From assembly GCF_007752535.1 (NCBI RefSeq), contig NZ_CP036426.1:6510001-6574000 (forward strand): a stretch of 64,000 bases of DNA, written 5' to 3'. This DNA is from Tautonia plasticadhaerens (lineage in GTDB: Bacteria > Planctomycetota > Planctomycetia > Isosphaerales > Isosphaeraceae). Positions within the stretch are counted from its first letter, which is position 1; each line of letters begins with the position of its first letter. Made by a program: the position numbers and the translations under genes. Shown here one piece after another: positions 26,624-37,600 of the stretch. The notes beneath the pieces were generated by a model. It was not told where the DNA came from. It did no database searches and was given only the letters and a program-made list of their open reading frames with translations.

Positions 26624-28863
26624 TAATCGCGCACAACGCGCAGCATGCTCGCGCTCCCCTTACCGAGCGGGCGGAGGAGCGGCATGTGGGGGGGACGATT
26701 CTTCGAGATGAAATCGGTGGCGGCGTGGGTCGCGCTTGCGACTGCCATGATGAAGAGATCGGACTGCCGCGCGAGCTGACGGAGCCGGCTACCGCCCCCC
26801 GTCTCGTGACAGAGCGAGACCCGGACGCCTGGGGCTCGGGACTCGAGGATCTGCTTTACCTGCCGCGCCGCGACCTCGTTGAGGGTGTAGATGGCGACGG
26901 ACGTATCGGCGAGGCCTGCCAAGAGATTGGCCGATGCGTGAGGTTGCTCGGAGATGAGCGGGAACGCTCGGTCGATGAGCGCGTCTTCGCCGAGGTCCCG
27001 GCCGAGGGCCGTCAGCAGATCGCGTTGCTCGGGCCCGACCTTGCGGAGAAACCCCTGGCATCGGCCGGCTATCGACCGGAACAATTCGGCCAGGGGCTCC
27101 GGCGCGGGGCGGGGGAATGCGGTAAGGAGTTCAAGCGCATCGAGGACCCAATCGAGAGTCGCTGGTGAGGCGTACGCGTCCCAGAGTCGATCAACGTATT
27201 CGACGAGCCCCCGATACGACCCCGCGTCGCCCGTCCCGAGGCCGAGGAGGGCCTCGAGCAGGTCGTTGAAGACGATCAGGTCCGTCAGCCCGCCTTCGGT
27301 GCTGACGTAGAGTAGCTCCGTGAGCCAGGCGTAGATTTCTCGGAAGGCGGGATTCGGCCACTGAGGATCGCGCCGGAAGAATTCCAGAAGGTGTGGCAGG
27401 CAGTCGCAGAGCACCCGCTCGGCCGCCTGGGAACGGTTGCGCTGGAGGGCGCCCGAGAGCTGGCCGATCGCTCCGGGGCGGGCACATAGACCCGACAAGG
27501 ACCACTCGAACGCGCCCTGCCGCGCGAACTCTCTCGCGCCCCGTCCCCCGTCGTGCCGATCGAGATACGCGAGCCAGGAGGTCCAATCAGAAGGGACCGG
27601 GACAGCATCCCCCGCATCGCCTTCTTCATCCGGAGTGGGCTGGAGCCGGTCCCAGAGGTGCTGATTCAACCGGCCGCGGAGGAACACCGCCCGCGCGTCG
27701 CCCGGGAGAGACTGGACCGCCTCGACCGCAGCGGATTTCGCCTCGAGCGTGCCGAGCTCGACCGCACACTCGCAGAGGAGCCGGGCGCGCGCCGGAGACG
27801 GCGGTGCGGGACGCATGATCGAGAAGGCTCGGTCGTAATCCGCTTCGGAGGCAGCCCTCCTTGCGAGCTCATATGGCTCGCCGGCATCGACATCCGGGGT
27901 CCCCGGCGCGAGGCCTGCGAGGGCCTCGAGGAACGACCGGTCCGCCTCGGTGAGGCCTTCGGTGGCCCGGAGATCGTCCCGAACGCGAAGGAGCGGCGGG
28001 TCGCTCGCGACGGCCCTCAGCATGAAGGTCTTGACCGCCTCGGCGGACTTGAGGCCGGCTCGCGTCGCGTAGAGCGGGCCGTAGCGTGGGAGCACCTCCT
28101 CGCGGAAGACATGGACCGCCCTCTCCGGACCCCCGAGGCTCTCCACGTGCGAAAGGTGGACCTGGTAGGCCGCCCGGATGAGCGCCTCCGTGACCGCGAG
28201 GGGACGCCGCATGCGGAGGAGATCCCGGAGCGTTGGCAGTGCGAGCAGTTCATCCCAGCGCCCGAACGAGGCGAGTGCCTGCACCTTGAGGAAGAGGAGG
28301 TTCAGGCCGTCGAGGTGGTGCTCGTCCCGCAACTGCACGAGCCGCGCGTCCGCCTCCTGCTCGTCCAACGCCTGGAGCGCCATGAAGTAGTTGCGGAGAA
28401 CGCGCCCGACGGGTTCCGGCGCCGTTCGCTCGCGGGTCCCTCGGCGATCGAGCACCGTCCTCATCCGCTCGAGGGCCATCCAGACAGCAGGCGCGGCACC
28501 GGCCGAGTCGTCTCCCCGAAACCGGTAGCAGAGCCCACCGGTGAGGGACTGCACTGCGGAGTCGACGCTGTCACCGGGTATGGGCGAGGCACGCTGCCCG
28601 CGGAAGGTCGTGTAGGTCGGTCCGACGAAGGCGGTGAGCGCCTCTCCGATGGCGCGGAACTGTCGCTCGTCGAAGGCGAGGCCGTACCAATCGACCATCC
28701 TGCCCTCACGCCAGCAGGGCAGGACCGACGGGAGCGGGTCTCCCTGCCGGATCCGTTCGACCCATGGCCGGATACGTAGATCGCGGTCGATGGTCAGCCG
28801 ATTCGGCTCCGAGAAGAAACGGTCCAGGAACGCGTCGATCTCTGGCAAGGATGGGCTGCTCAT
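26608..28863 (-). CDS. dpdD: DpdD, restriction-side protein of the Dpd system
   Basis: 751 residues from an ATG that overlaps the dpdK stop by 4 bp (ATGA). The sequence is mostly helical, with repeat-like segments in the middle (YDRAFSIMRPAPPSPARARL, GDARAVFLRGRLNQHLW), and ends in an alpha/beta region (LFIMAVASATHAATDF). I assign it to DpdD from size, the IDAFLDRFFSEPNRLTIDRD start and its place in an otherwise complete dpd cluster. In Salmonella Montevideo, dpdD contributes to the restriction phenotype (established). Its biochemical activity is not evident from motifs here. Confidence 0.8.
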   Translation of the reverse strand: MSSPSLPEIDAFLDRFFSEPNRLTIDRDLRIRPWVERIRQGDPLPSVLPCWREGRMVDWYGLAFDERQFRAIGEALTAFVGPTYTTFRGQRASPIPGDSVDSAVQSLTGGLCYRFRGDDSAGAAPAVWMALERMRTVLDRRGTRERTAPEPVGRVLRNYFMALQALDEQEADARLVQLRDEHHLDGLNLLFLKVQALASFGRWDELLALPTLRDLLRMRRPLAVTEALIRAAYQVHLSHVESLGGPERAVHVFREEVLPRYGPLYATRAGLKSAEAVKTFMLRAVASDPPLLRVRDDLRATEGLTEADRSFLEALAGLAPGTPDVDAGEPYELARRAASEADYDRAFSIMRPAPPSPARARLLCECAVELGTLEAKSAAVEAVQSLPGDARAVFLRGRLNQHLWDRLQPTPDEEGDAGDAVPVPSDWTSWLAYLDRHDGGRGAREFARQGAFEWSLSGLCARPGAIGQLSGALQRNRSQAAERVLCDCLPHLLEFFRRDPQWPNPAFREIYAWLTELLYVSTEGGLTDLIVFNDLLEALLGLGTGDAGSYRGLVEYVDRLWDAYASPATLDWVLDALELLTAFPRPAPEPLAELFRSIAGRCQGFLRKVGPEQRDLLTALGRDLGEDALIDRAFPLISEQPHASANLLAGLADTSVAIYTLNEVAARQVKQILESRAPGVRVSLCHETGGGSRLRQLARQSDLFIMAVASATHAATDFISKNRPPHMPLLRPLGKGSASMLRVVRDYLSGR

Positions 28864-29387
28864 CTCCCCTCACCTCCCCACCGATGGGAATGGAGGACGC
28901 GGTTTTCGGCAACGAACGCGGGGTCGGTCGAGTATTGCACGGCCTCCTCGTTGAGCGAGATCCCGCTGAAGGTGAAGTTCATCGAGCCGCTCAGGTAGAA
29001 GCCGTCGCCGAGGATCCCCTTCTCGTGGAGCTCCTCGGAGACGTGCAGGTGGAGCGGAAGATCCTCCGCTTCGGCATGCCTCCTGAGCCGGTCGAGGAAG
29101 GCGTCGTTGTGAGGCACCGGCCGGGTCGCTACGTGCACGGTGCTCCCGAGTTCGATCAGGCGGCCGAGCACCTGGCTCAGCCTCACCTGGCTGCGTGCCC
29201 AGCGGGGTTCGAAGCAGAGAAAACCGTTCGCGCGGTTGTCGATGACCGGGATGTCCGAGATCCAGGGGGAGACCAGCCACAGGCAACGGCTCGGGCAGAG
29301 GAACTCCGCGACGAACACGAGCTGGAGGAGATCCGAGATCTGCTTGGCGCTGGCGCGCGAATGGATAGCCCGATGCTTTGCGGTCAC
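28860..29387 (-). CDS. dpdK: DpdK, phospholipase D-like nuclease of the Dpd system
   Basis: 175 residues from a GTG start that overlaps the dpdJ stop (GTGA), with GGGAGG upstream. A single HKD-type motif is present: His121 and Lys123 in HEKGILGDGFYLSGSMNFT, with Asn137. The N-terminal half begins LVSPWISDIPV, typical of PLD-like proteins. Single-HKD proteins of this family work as dimers and cleave phosphodiesters (family knowledge), so this is the likely nuclease of the restriction branch. It is translationally coupled to both neighbours. Confidence 0.9.
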   Translation of the reverse strand: MTAKHRAIHSRASAKQISDLLQLVFVAEFLCPSRCLWLVSPWISDIPVIDNRANGFLCFEPRWARSQVRLSQVLGRLIELGSTVHVATRPVPHNDAFLDRLRRHAEAEDLPLHLHVSEELHEKGILGDGFYLSGSMNFTFSGISLNEEAVQYSTDPAFVAENRVLHSHRWGGEGR

Positions 29388-32300
29388 GGGAGCACCTCCC
29401 GGAGGTCGAGCGTGATGGAGATCGTCTCTTGCTCTTCACTCGCCTCGGCGACGTGCGGGAAAAGGTGGAGGAAGCCGACCTCGACGGGCTCGACGCCCAG
29501 GGCGAGGAGGGCCTCTTTGAGCTCGCGCCGCCCCTCGATGGGCGCGGAGAGCCGGACGGCCCCCCGGCCCGCGAGCGTACGCTGAACCTCGGCGGCCCAA
29601 TCGGGTCCGAGCGACACGGTCGCTTCGCCGACGCGGATCAGGTCCAGGAGGATCTCGCGGTCGGGCGGCGGCGATGAGGCGTAGGGGTTGAAGAAGGAGA
29701 GCCCTTCGGAACGGACCTGGAATCCCCTCGGCCAGAGGAGGCCGTAGATGACCTGGTAACGCCAGAAGGGGTCGTGGTGTGGGAAGGGACCGATCGCTGC
29801 GAATTGGCCCTGGAGCTCGGCGCTCTCCGCCGCGACGAAGGCGAAGACCCGCGGGTCGATCTCGATCCCCAGCCGCATCTCCTCCTCTCGCCACCGGACG
29901 ACGAGGTCGCGGAGCAGGGAGTCGGTCGCCGGAGAGCTCCCGGGCCGCAAGACGCGGGCGTGGAGGGCGCTCACCAGGGCGTGATTGACCGTGAAGCCGC
30001 GGGCGGCGAGGTCCCTCCGGAGGTTCGCCGACGCCCCCTGCAGTGCGGCATGACCCTCGGCCGATCGCATATCGGCGAAGGCTTCTGCGAGCCCGGGGTC
30101 GGTCGTGATACGCTCCGCGACCCGCGAGAGCTCGCGATCGACGCTCTCGAAATCGGTCGGGGCGAGTGCGCTCTCGACCAGGCGGAAGAAATGGCGCGGG
30201 TCGGCGGTGTAGGCCCTGAGCACCTCCTCGACCACGCCGCCGCCGCCGATCGTCGACTCGGTGACCCAGATCTCCTCGAGCCCCTCAGGTGCAGCCGGCG
30301 CCTCGGGAGGGCGTGGGCCCGCGCCGAGGTCGAGGACGAGATCGGCCGACTCCAACTGCGGGCAGGAGAGCTGACAGGCCTCCAGGAGAGCACCGCCGAG
30401 GGTCGCCTTGAATCGCTCGGCCGCCCACGCGCGGTAGCCCTCGTCTGGCTCGATCCAGAGGAGCGGTGCGAGCGACTCGAGGGAACGGGTGACCGCCGGG
30501 TCGCGGCAGAGTGCGAGCAGCACCCCGTGAACGCGCTGACGGATGGGGCCATTCCCGTTCGGATCCTCGAGGCTCTGGAAGATGACGTCGAGCACCCGCT
30601 CCATCTCGGCGGAGACGGAAGCCGCATGAAGCCGCCTGTGGGCCTCGTCGAGGGGGACACTATCCGCCGCCGCACGCGTGATCAGCGCGGAGAGATAGAT
30701 CTGGGACAGCCACTCACGCTGGAAGTGGTTCGTCATCAGCCCGATGGCGGGCTCGTGCTGGACCCGCTCGCGAAAGTAAGCTGTGCGAAACGACCGGACC
30801 TTCCGCTGGTTCGGGTGGCCCGGGGAGAGGCCGAGGTCGTCGGGGACCCGGAAGCGGCAGACGATCCCGTCCGACTCTTGGGTGAAGCCCAGCGCCGCCG
30901 GCCGGCCCGAGTTGCGCTCCGCGAAGCGGATGACCGTGTCGGTCTGCGAGCCGTCGCGGAACGAGAGGCTCGCCCAGGAGGCGACCGCGAAGCGGCGGAC
31001 CTGGACGTGGTTGTGATGGTTGTGCGTGTAGAAGCGGATCTCGTCGAGGATCGACGCCCAGGCCGAGCCGCGGGGGGGCTCGAAGCGGAGCCGATCGTCC
31101 TCCCGGGCGGGGCTCAGCTGCGAGCGCCATTCGAGCTGAGCGTTCGAAGTCGGCAGGACCGCGCCCGGTGCCGGAGTGGTCGTCATCTTCCACGGGCGAA
31201 GGCAGCGGACCTGATCGACTCCGTGGTCGCCCCAAACCTGGAAATCCCCTTCGTCCTGGTACTCGGTGCAGAGGTCCCCAACGAAGAACGTCTGATCGGT
31301 CCGGGTGAGGTCCGGCGGCGCGACCCAGTGGTTCGCGAACGCATGCTTGTAGCCAAAGCGGCGCGTCACCCGACCGGGCGCGAGGGTTCGGAGCGCCTGC
31401 ACGATCGGGAGGAAGTGGCTCTCGGTATCCTGGTTCCTGATCTGGGGCGGGACGACCACCTCGACCTCCGGGAGGTTGAGGTCGCCGAAGAGTTGCTGGG
31501 GGACGAAATCGGGCAGCGGATGGTCGTTGATCTGGAGGTCCGTGTCGGGCTCTTCCGGCGTTGCGGGGACTCGTCTCCAGCGGGACTCGAGGCGCCGCAA
31601 TAGCGTCGGGACGACGGCCGTGTAGATGGGCCTCGGCGGGTCCCAGAGGATCGCCCGCGTCTCCTCAGCGGTGATGCCCAAGGCATCCTGAAGATAGGCC
31701 TCGAGCGGGTCGCAGACCTCTCGCACCCCCTCGATCAGATCGACCAGGACTCGGCAGACCCACTCCTGCCTTCGCTTGGTCGCGTCGGCCCAGGGCCCCG
31801 TGCCCCTCGGAGGGCCGCTGAGGTCGCGCCAGAGGCTCCCCTCCGGGAGCTCCGCGGGCAGGCGCCCTGCGAGCCAGTCCATGAATGCGAACGCCGCCTG
31901 CATGCGAAGGACGTAGCGGTTGGCCACCGGGAGCTTCCGGAGGGGCAGCTCCGGGTCGAACAGCTCGTCGTATGCCTGGTAGGCGAGCCTGTCCCGGCCA
32001 TAGTCGGAGAGCACGACGACGGTCCACGGCCGCATGCTGCGCCGTCTCCCTGCGCGGCCCTTCCGCTGCAGGAAGGCTGCCCAGTCCCTCGGGGCCTTGT
32101 GCTGCATGACGGCGCCGACGTCGGGGTCGTTGTAGCCGACCTCGAGGGCGGCGGTCGCCACGATCACATCGCTTGCACGGTCGACCCCGACATCCTGAGA
32201 GCTCGTCCTGCCGATTCGAAGCGGCCGGGCGAGCCGGAACGGGTGTCCGACGTCCTCGCTCACCTGCCAGGACTGGCCGGCGAGCAACCGCGCGGCGTTC

Positions 32301-33940
32301 TCGGGCGCCGCCGATGACCTGAGCGCGGCGAGCGGGGCGGCGCCGGCGCGAGGACGGTTCCAGCTGTCGAGCCCCTCTGCGTCCTGCAGGTTGTTGTACA
32401 GGCGGTTCGTGACGTCGAGGTCGTCGGTGAAGACGAAGACGCGCCTGCCGAAGAGGCCGCCGCTCGGATCGCCCGTCGCCGGGTCGAGCACGCGCCTGAG
32501 GAGCATCGCGGTCTGGATGCTGGTCGAGAGGAGGCTCGTCCCGGAGCCCGGGTCACCCCGGAGAGCGAGCAGGTATTCGTCGCTCTCGGGAACTCGGTCG
32601 AACTCCCCGTCCCGCGGCGAGACCTCCTCGACCGCCCCCGAGCGGAGTCCTACCAGTTGGCCGAAGTATTCCGCCGCGGAGCGGAGCGTGGCGGAGAGGC
32701 CCGTAAACTGGACCTTGCTCCCGACCGCGTGGTGCCACCGCCGGAGGAGGAGCGCGACCTGGGCCCCAGAGACGCCCGCGTACGTGTGGACTTCGTCGAG
32801 GAGGAGCACCTGCGGCCTCCTCACACGAGGTCCGAGGCCGAAGATGTGCCCGTAGCGGGAGTCGCCCATCTGCCGATTGAGCATCTCCGTCGTGGTGAAG
32901 AGGAGGTCGGGAGGGGTCTGGGACATCCGCGAGCGGGTCAGGAGGACCTCATCACCCCGCAGTACGGTCCCGCATCCCGCCCTCTCGCAGCGGAGCTCCT
33001 CGGCGTTCCGGGCGACGAGTTCCGCCGGCCAGACGAGGTCTCCCTCGCAGTTCGGGCAGCGGAGGAACGGGCAGAGGTAGCCGCCGGACGGTGCCTGGGC
33101 CCAGGTCGAGTAGCGGCTCAGGTCGCCGGCTTGGTGCGGAGTCGGGCCGAAGAAGGCGCCGATCGCCAGCTTCCGGCCGGCCGAGGAGGTGAGCAGCCCG
33201 TCGAGGCGGCGCGCCTCGGTGTAGGCTTCGGAGAACTGGTCCTTCAGGAGCTCGTTCCTCGGGTAGATCGCGAGCCCCTTCGTCCAGAACGAGGCTCGCT
33301 CGACCAGCCCCGCGAGGTGGCTGAGCGCCGGCAGGAAGAAGGCGAGCGTCTTACCGGTCCCGGTGCCCGCCCCGACGATCACCCCGCGGCTCGATCGGGA
33401 CTCGTTCAGGTCGAGGAGGATCCTCCGGAGCGCCTGGAACTGGAAATCGGCGAGCAGGAGGGCGTCCGGACGGTTGGCCCTGAGCAGGAGCTCCAGCGCC
33501 TTCCGCTTCGGCGCCGAGAGCCTCACCTCGGCGCCGATCGCCTCGAGCACCGCCGCCGGGTCCAGGTGACGCGTCGGGTAGCGGCGGGGGCGCCTGTCGA
33601 ACCGGAAGTCGGCGACCAGGGTCGGGGCGATCCTCCAGGGGCGACCCGGGAAGAGTTGCCGGAGCCTGGCGAGGAGCCTCACCGCCTCCGCCATGCGCGT
33701 CCGGTAGAGCTGCCTCGACCCGAGCAGCATGGGGAAGAGCAACTTCCGATCGATCAGCTCGTCTCGGAGTTCCCCTGCCGAAAGGTCGATCCCGCGGGAT
33801 GCGATCGCAGCCTCGGCATGCTCTTCGATCTCCTCCGCGGTGAACCCGCCGTCGACCACGCCCCAGGAGAGGAGCTTCGATTCCTCCCGCTCGAGCACGT
33901 CCAGGAAGTGGCGGACGACCGACTCGAAACCATCGATCAT
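29384..33940 (-). CDS. dpdJ: DpdJ, DEAD/DEAH-box helicase of the Dpd system
   Basis: 1518 residues from an ATG with AAGGA upstream. Walker A is GAGTGTGKT (residues 190-198) and the Walker B box is DEVH (382-385). A Cys cluster (LCPFLRCPNC at about 289-298, RCERAGC at 317-323) is a likely zinc site. The C-terminal helicase core shows IVATAALEVGYNDPDVGAV and FLQRKGRAGRR. About 900 further residues form a large C-terminal region without obvious motifs. It probably translocates on DNA during recognition of unmodified targets (inference). It is the longest gene in the window. Confidence 0.92.
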   Translation of the reverse strand: MIDGFESVVRHFLDVLEREESKLLSWGVVDGGFTAEEIEEHAEAAIASRGIDLSAGELRDELIDRKLLFPMLLGSRQLYRTRMAEAVRLLARLRQLFPGRPWRIAPTLVADFRFDRRPRRYPTRHLDPAAVLEAIGAEVRLSAPKRKALELLLRANRPDALLLADFQFQALRRILLDLNESRSSRGVIVGAGTGTGKTLAFFLPALSHLAGLVERASFWTKGLAIYPRNELLKDQFSEAYTEARRLDGLLTSSAGRKLAIGAFFGPTPHQAGDLSRYSTWAQAPSGGYLCPFLRCPNCEGDLVWPAELVARNAEELRCERAGCGTVLRGDEVLLTRSRMSQTPPDLLFTTTEMLNRQMGDSRYGHIFGLGPRVRRPQVLLLDEVHTYAGVSGAQVALLLRRWHHAVGSKVQFTGLSATLRSAAEYFGQLVGLRSGAVEEVSPRDGEFDRVPESDEYLLALRGDPGSGTSLLSTSIQTAMLLRRVLDPATGDPSGGLFGRRVFVFTDDLDVTNRLYNNLQDAEGLDSWNRPRAGAAPLAALRSSAAPENAARLLAGQSWQVSEDVGHPFRLARPLRIGRTSSQDVGVDRASDVIVATAALEVGYNDPDVGAVMQHKAPRDWAAFLQRKGRAGRRRSMRPWTVVVLSDYGRDRLAYQAYDELFDPELPLRKLPVANRYVLRMQAAFAFMDWLAGRLPAELPEGSLWRDLSGPPRGTGPWADATKRRQEWVCRVLVDLIEGVREVCDPLEAYLQDALGITAEETRAILWDPPRPIYTAVVPTLLRRLESRWRRVPATPEEPDTDLQINDHPLPDFVPQQLFGDLNLPEVEVVVPPQIRNQDTESHFLPIVQALRTLAPGRVTRRFGYKHAFANHWVAPPDLTRTDQTFFVGDLCTEYQDEGDFQVWGDHGVDQVRCLRPWKMTTTPAPGAVLPTSNAQLEWRSQLSPAREDDRLRFEPPRGSAWASILDEIRFYTHNHHNHVQVRRFAVASWASLSFRDGSQTDTVIRFAERNSGRPAALGFTQESDGIVCRFRVPDDLGLSPGHPNQRKVRSFRTAYFRERVQHEPAIGLMTNHFQREWLSQIYLSALITRAAADSVPLDEAHRRLHAASVSAEMERVLDVIFQSLEDPNGNGPIRQRVHGVLLALCRDPAVTRSLESLAPLLWIEPDEGYRAWAAERFKATLGGALLEACQLSCPQLESADLVLDLGAGPRPPEAPAAPEGLEEIWVTESTIGGGGVVEEVLRAYTADPRHFFRLVESALAPTDFESVDRELSRVAERITTDPGLAEAFADMRSAEGHAALQGASANLRRDLAARGFTVNHALVSALHARVLRPGSSPATDSLLRDLVVRWREEEMRLGIEIDPRVFAFVAAESAELQGQFAAIGPFPHHDPFWRYQVIYGLLWPRGFQVRSEGLSFFNPYASSPPPDREILLDLIRVGEATVSLGPDWAAEVQRTLAGRGAVRLSAPIEGRRELKEALLALGVEPVEVGFLHLFPHVAEASEEQETISITLDLREVLP

Positions 33941-33964
33941 GCCTGAGTCCTTGACGGGACAACC

Positions 33965-34672
33965 TTAGTTGGTGAGTCGGACTGAGAAGGAGTTCAGGAT
34001 GCCGTGGTCGTGGAGCCATCCCCTCACCTCGTCGGTGAGCAGCTCGATCGACGCCCCCCGCAAGGATGCAGCTGATCGGAGGAAGTCGAGGACCGAAGAC
34101 GGGAGCTCCCCGCCGCCGAGCTCATCCCAGGAGCGTCGGAGCGACTTAGCGACGTTCGTGAACGCCTCGAAATCCTCGGTCGTCATCGGGAGAGCTTGGC
34201 GGGCACGTTCGCACTGCTCGGCGAGGAGGCGGATTCGCCCGACCTCCCGCGGGAACGCCGCGGCAAGGACGTCGAGCACCTCGCGGTTCGTCGAAGGGAT
34301 CCGTGCGGCGGTGTAGCTCGCCCAGCGTTCCCGGAGTTCGGCCTCGAGCGCATCGGCGAGCGCGACGATCCTTCGCAGCACGCCGTTCATCCCGAGCGTC
34401 CGTTCGTCGAGGATCGAGTCGGCGCCCTCCCGATATTTCGCGTGCAGCTCGGCGATCGCGGCCCGGCATTCCTCGGCGGAATCGAGGCGGATCTCGCCGA
34501 CTCCAGCGGCACGGAGGGTGCGGCACACGTTGACGAGAGGCGCCAGGCGCGAGACGTGACCCGCGAGGAGGTCGCGGGCCCGCTGGAAGCGGTTCAGCTG
34601 CTCGACGTGGATGCGGAGCCGTCGCTTCTCCGCGATGCGTTCGGAGAGCCTGCGGCACTCGTCGACGATCAT
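33965..34672 (-). CDS. dpdI: DpdI, small helical protein of the Dpd restriction operon
   Basis: 235 residues, almost entirely alpha-helical, with coiled-coil-like heptads (RRLSERIAEKRRLRIHVEQL, VALADALEAELRERW). Its ATG overlaps the dpdH stop by 4 bp and a 24-bp gap separates it from dpdJ. I assign it to DpdI from its position between dpdH and dpdJ, in the same E-to-K order used to name the Salmonella cluster, not from a recognised domain. dpdI was among the genes tied to restriction there. It may be a structural partner of the ATPase DpdH (inference). Confidence 0.7.
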   Translation of the reverse strand: MIVDECRRLSERIAEKRRLRIHVEQLNRFQRARDLLAGHVSRLAPLVNVCRTLRAAGVGEIRLDSAEECRAAIAELHAKYREGADSILDERTLGMNGVLRRIVALADALEAELRERWASYTAARIPSTNREVLDVLAAAFPREVGRIRLLAEQCERARQALPMTTEDFEAFTNVAKSLRRSWDELGGGELPSSVLDFLRSAASLRGASIELLTDEVRGWLHDHGILNSFSVRLTN

Positions 34673-37600
34673 GCCATCCCTCCCGCGACGTCGCCCAGCA
34701 GCGCCTCGATTCGCGTGAACTGCTGCTCGATCTCTTGCTGGGTGGCCTGGAGCTCGCCCGCGCCTTCGAGCTGGGCGATCTCGGATTCGACACGCTGGAG
34801 CGAGCCGTTCAGGAACTGCTTCGTCTGCTCGATGAACGCGTCGGTCGAGGCCATCAGGTCATGGTAGTCTCGACTGAGTTCGACGAAGCATGCGGACGGC
34901 TCGGAGCCGGCTCGGAGCCGCTCCATCGCCTCGAGGCATTGGTCGAATCGAACTCTGCGGAACGCCTCGACCGCGGCCTCGTACCGCTCGCGGCCGACGC
35001 CACCGAAAACGCCCTCGTCTCGGGCCACCCGCATCGTCTCCTGGACGGCTTGGATGAGGTCGGAGCGAGAGCTATCGGCCCCGACCTCGTCGGTGACGCG
35101 ATCGGACCAATCGAGGTATCGCGTGCGTTCCTCCTCGATCGCCCGCGGGAGGAGCGCATCGATCTTCTCCCTGGCCTTGCGGACCGCGGAATAGGCGTCC
35201 CAGAGGTCGTCCGGAACCCCTTCGTGTGGAGTCCAGTCCCTCCGGACCGATCGCATCGGATCGACCAGCCGGGACGCGTCGATCACCTGGACCCGCGGGA
35301 AGCCCCCCTTCGTGCAGGCGATCCGGGACAGGACGATGTCGATGAGGGCCTGCTGCTGGTCGCGGAGCGTGCGAAAGAGCTCGCGCCAGGCGGGGGTGCG
35401 GTGTTCGAATTCGATCCCGTCAACCGGGGTGAAGAGCGCGCCGAGGTGGTCCTCCAGCGCCGTCTTGCTCGCGGGCGGCCTCCCTGCCATCCGCGCCGTG
35501 ATGGCGAGCACCTCCGCCGCGGCGGGCACCGGGTCCCAGGGCTCTCCGGATCTCCGCGGCTTCCGCAGCTGCCCGAGGACGTGGTCAGACCAATGGCCGA
35601 GCTCTTGTGCGTACCAGCGGAAGTAGTAGCTCCCCGGTTGGTGGTCGAACTCGAAGCGCCAATTGCCGTGGTGGCGGAACAGGAGGAGCGCCTGGAGCGA
35701 GATGGCCGTGTCGGTGAAGGAGCGGCCGTCGGTGGGGAGGACGAGCAGCACCGCGGCCTGCCCCTGGGCCGTCCCCATGCGGTGGAAGTTGACGCTCACC
35801 CGCTTGAACGGCTTCATGCCGCTCTTCTGGGAGATCGAGCTCCGGACCAGCAACTCCGAGTCCCAGTCGATGTGCGCCTGGACGGCCTCGAAGACGAGGT
35901 CCCGAAGTTCATTGACCAGGTTCTGCGAGAGCCGGCCCCCGTTCTGCCACTCGTTGAGCAGCCTGAGCTGCTCGTCAAGCCGCGCCGGGAGAGCCACCTC
36001 CCGCGGCTCAGGGTCCGGCTGCGGCGGACGAGGCCCCGGCCGGACCGGCCGCTCCGGTTCCGGGGGAGCGACCGAACCGTCCCCGAGCGGCGGGAGATCG
36101 AACGCCTCGTGGATGCCCGGGTCGAGGTCGGCGACCCGCTCGCCGTCCGTCCAGAGGTCGACGAGCGCCATGCGTCGATCTCGGGTCGCAGGGTTCGGGT
36201 CGCGCCGCAGGAGCGCCTCCTTCACCGGGGCGGAGAGCCTCGGCCCCTTGAAGTGCTCGAGCAGCGGCGGCGACGGGAACCGCCCCTCGCGCAGATCCTC
36301 CTCGTAGGCGACGAGGACCCGGCGGAGGACGTCCTTGAGGAGCAGCCTCGGGTTGAAGCCCTCCGGGCTCGCCCGCTCGAGCATGCGAGAGAGCGCCTCG
36401 GTGGTGAACGGATAGAGCCCCACTTGGGCCGAGGTGCCGAACGCCTGGTGACACTCCTCGCGGTGCTCGCAGGCTTCGCAAGCAATCGGCGGCGTGTCGC
36501 CGTCCGAGGCTCTTCGTTCCTTCGCGGCGTCGTGCCACCGCGCGAGCTGCTCATCCCCGAGCCGGGAGGCGTTCAGGTACCGAGCCACGAACTGCTCGAT
36601 GTCGCCCGGCGTCACGCCGTTCGTTCCGTCCTGAGTCTGGACGTCGAGCGCGACGCAGAAGTCGACGCGGGTCTGGACGGTTTGGAAGAGGCTCCGGAAG
36701 TATCCCGTCGTGCAGGCGAGCGCGGTCCGCATCACGCAGAGCCGGCCCCGGCCCTCCTGGCGTGGCTTCGCAATGATCGCCTCGAGGAGCTGCATGTCGA
36801 TGCCCTGCAGCTTCGCGAAGTCCTCGACGAGCAGGATGAGCTCGGTGTCGTTCGCGGCGAGCGCCTCGCGCACCTCGAGCATGAGCCTGAGCAGCGCGTC
36901 GCCTCTCAGCTCGAGGAGCTCCGCGATCGCCGTGCTGAGATGGGCGTTGAGCCAGCTCACGGTCCTTATCTGGAGCATCCGCTCGGCGATCAGGCTGCTG
37001 TAGAAATCGGCCGCCTTCTGGCTCGCCCGCTGGATATCGCTCGCCCTTAGCGGCAGATCCTCCTCCTTGAAGCCGCGCTTCTCCTCGAGGCGCTCGACCC
37101 GGCCCACGTTCCCGATCGTGTGCTGGACGAGGTGGTGGATGATCCCGCCGTCCCGGAGCAGTTCGTCGCGGAAGAAGGGGTCGTAGAGGAGGTTCGGCAG
37201 GTTGTGGACGAGATACTCCTGAACCTCGTCCAGGTTCCGCATCTGGTGCGGGCCGTTCGGCCCGCAGGCGACCGCGAGGTTGTTGAGCAGCTTCTCACGC
37301 GCCTCCCGCTCCGTGCGAAGCTCGCTCGTCGCGCGGAAGAGCCGCGACCTGTAGTCGTCGAAGCGGGGCCCATCCGTGCCGGGGAGGCGGAGGATCCGGT
37401 CGAGCACGTCCCTCAGGTTCGTATCGACCTTCGGGATCAGGAGCACGTGGCGGTTCGCGGCCCGCGGCACGTTCGACGCGAGCCAGCGGATGAGGTGAGA
37501 CTTCCCGGTCCCCGCCTCGCCGAGGACCGGGACGAACGCGAACTCCTTCGGTGCGAGGAAATCCCGCAGGAGCTGTTCCTCGGGGTAGGCCGCCTGGGCC

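Noticed and set aside
26390-26626. Short plus-strand frame (MTKVTSDKVQ...) ending inside dpdD
   Set aside because: It overlaps the 3' end of dpdD and the hairpin there, and has no family resemblance; too weak to list as a gene.
34735-37050. 771-codon plus-strand open frame opposite dpdH
   Set aside because: Shadow of a very GC-rich gene; the DpdH frame has clear P-loop and family features and fits the operon overlaps.
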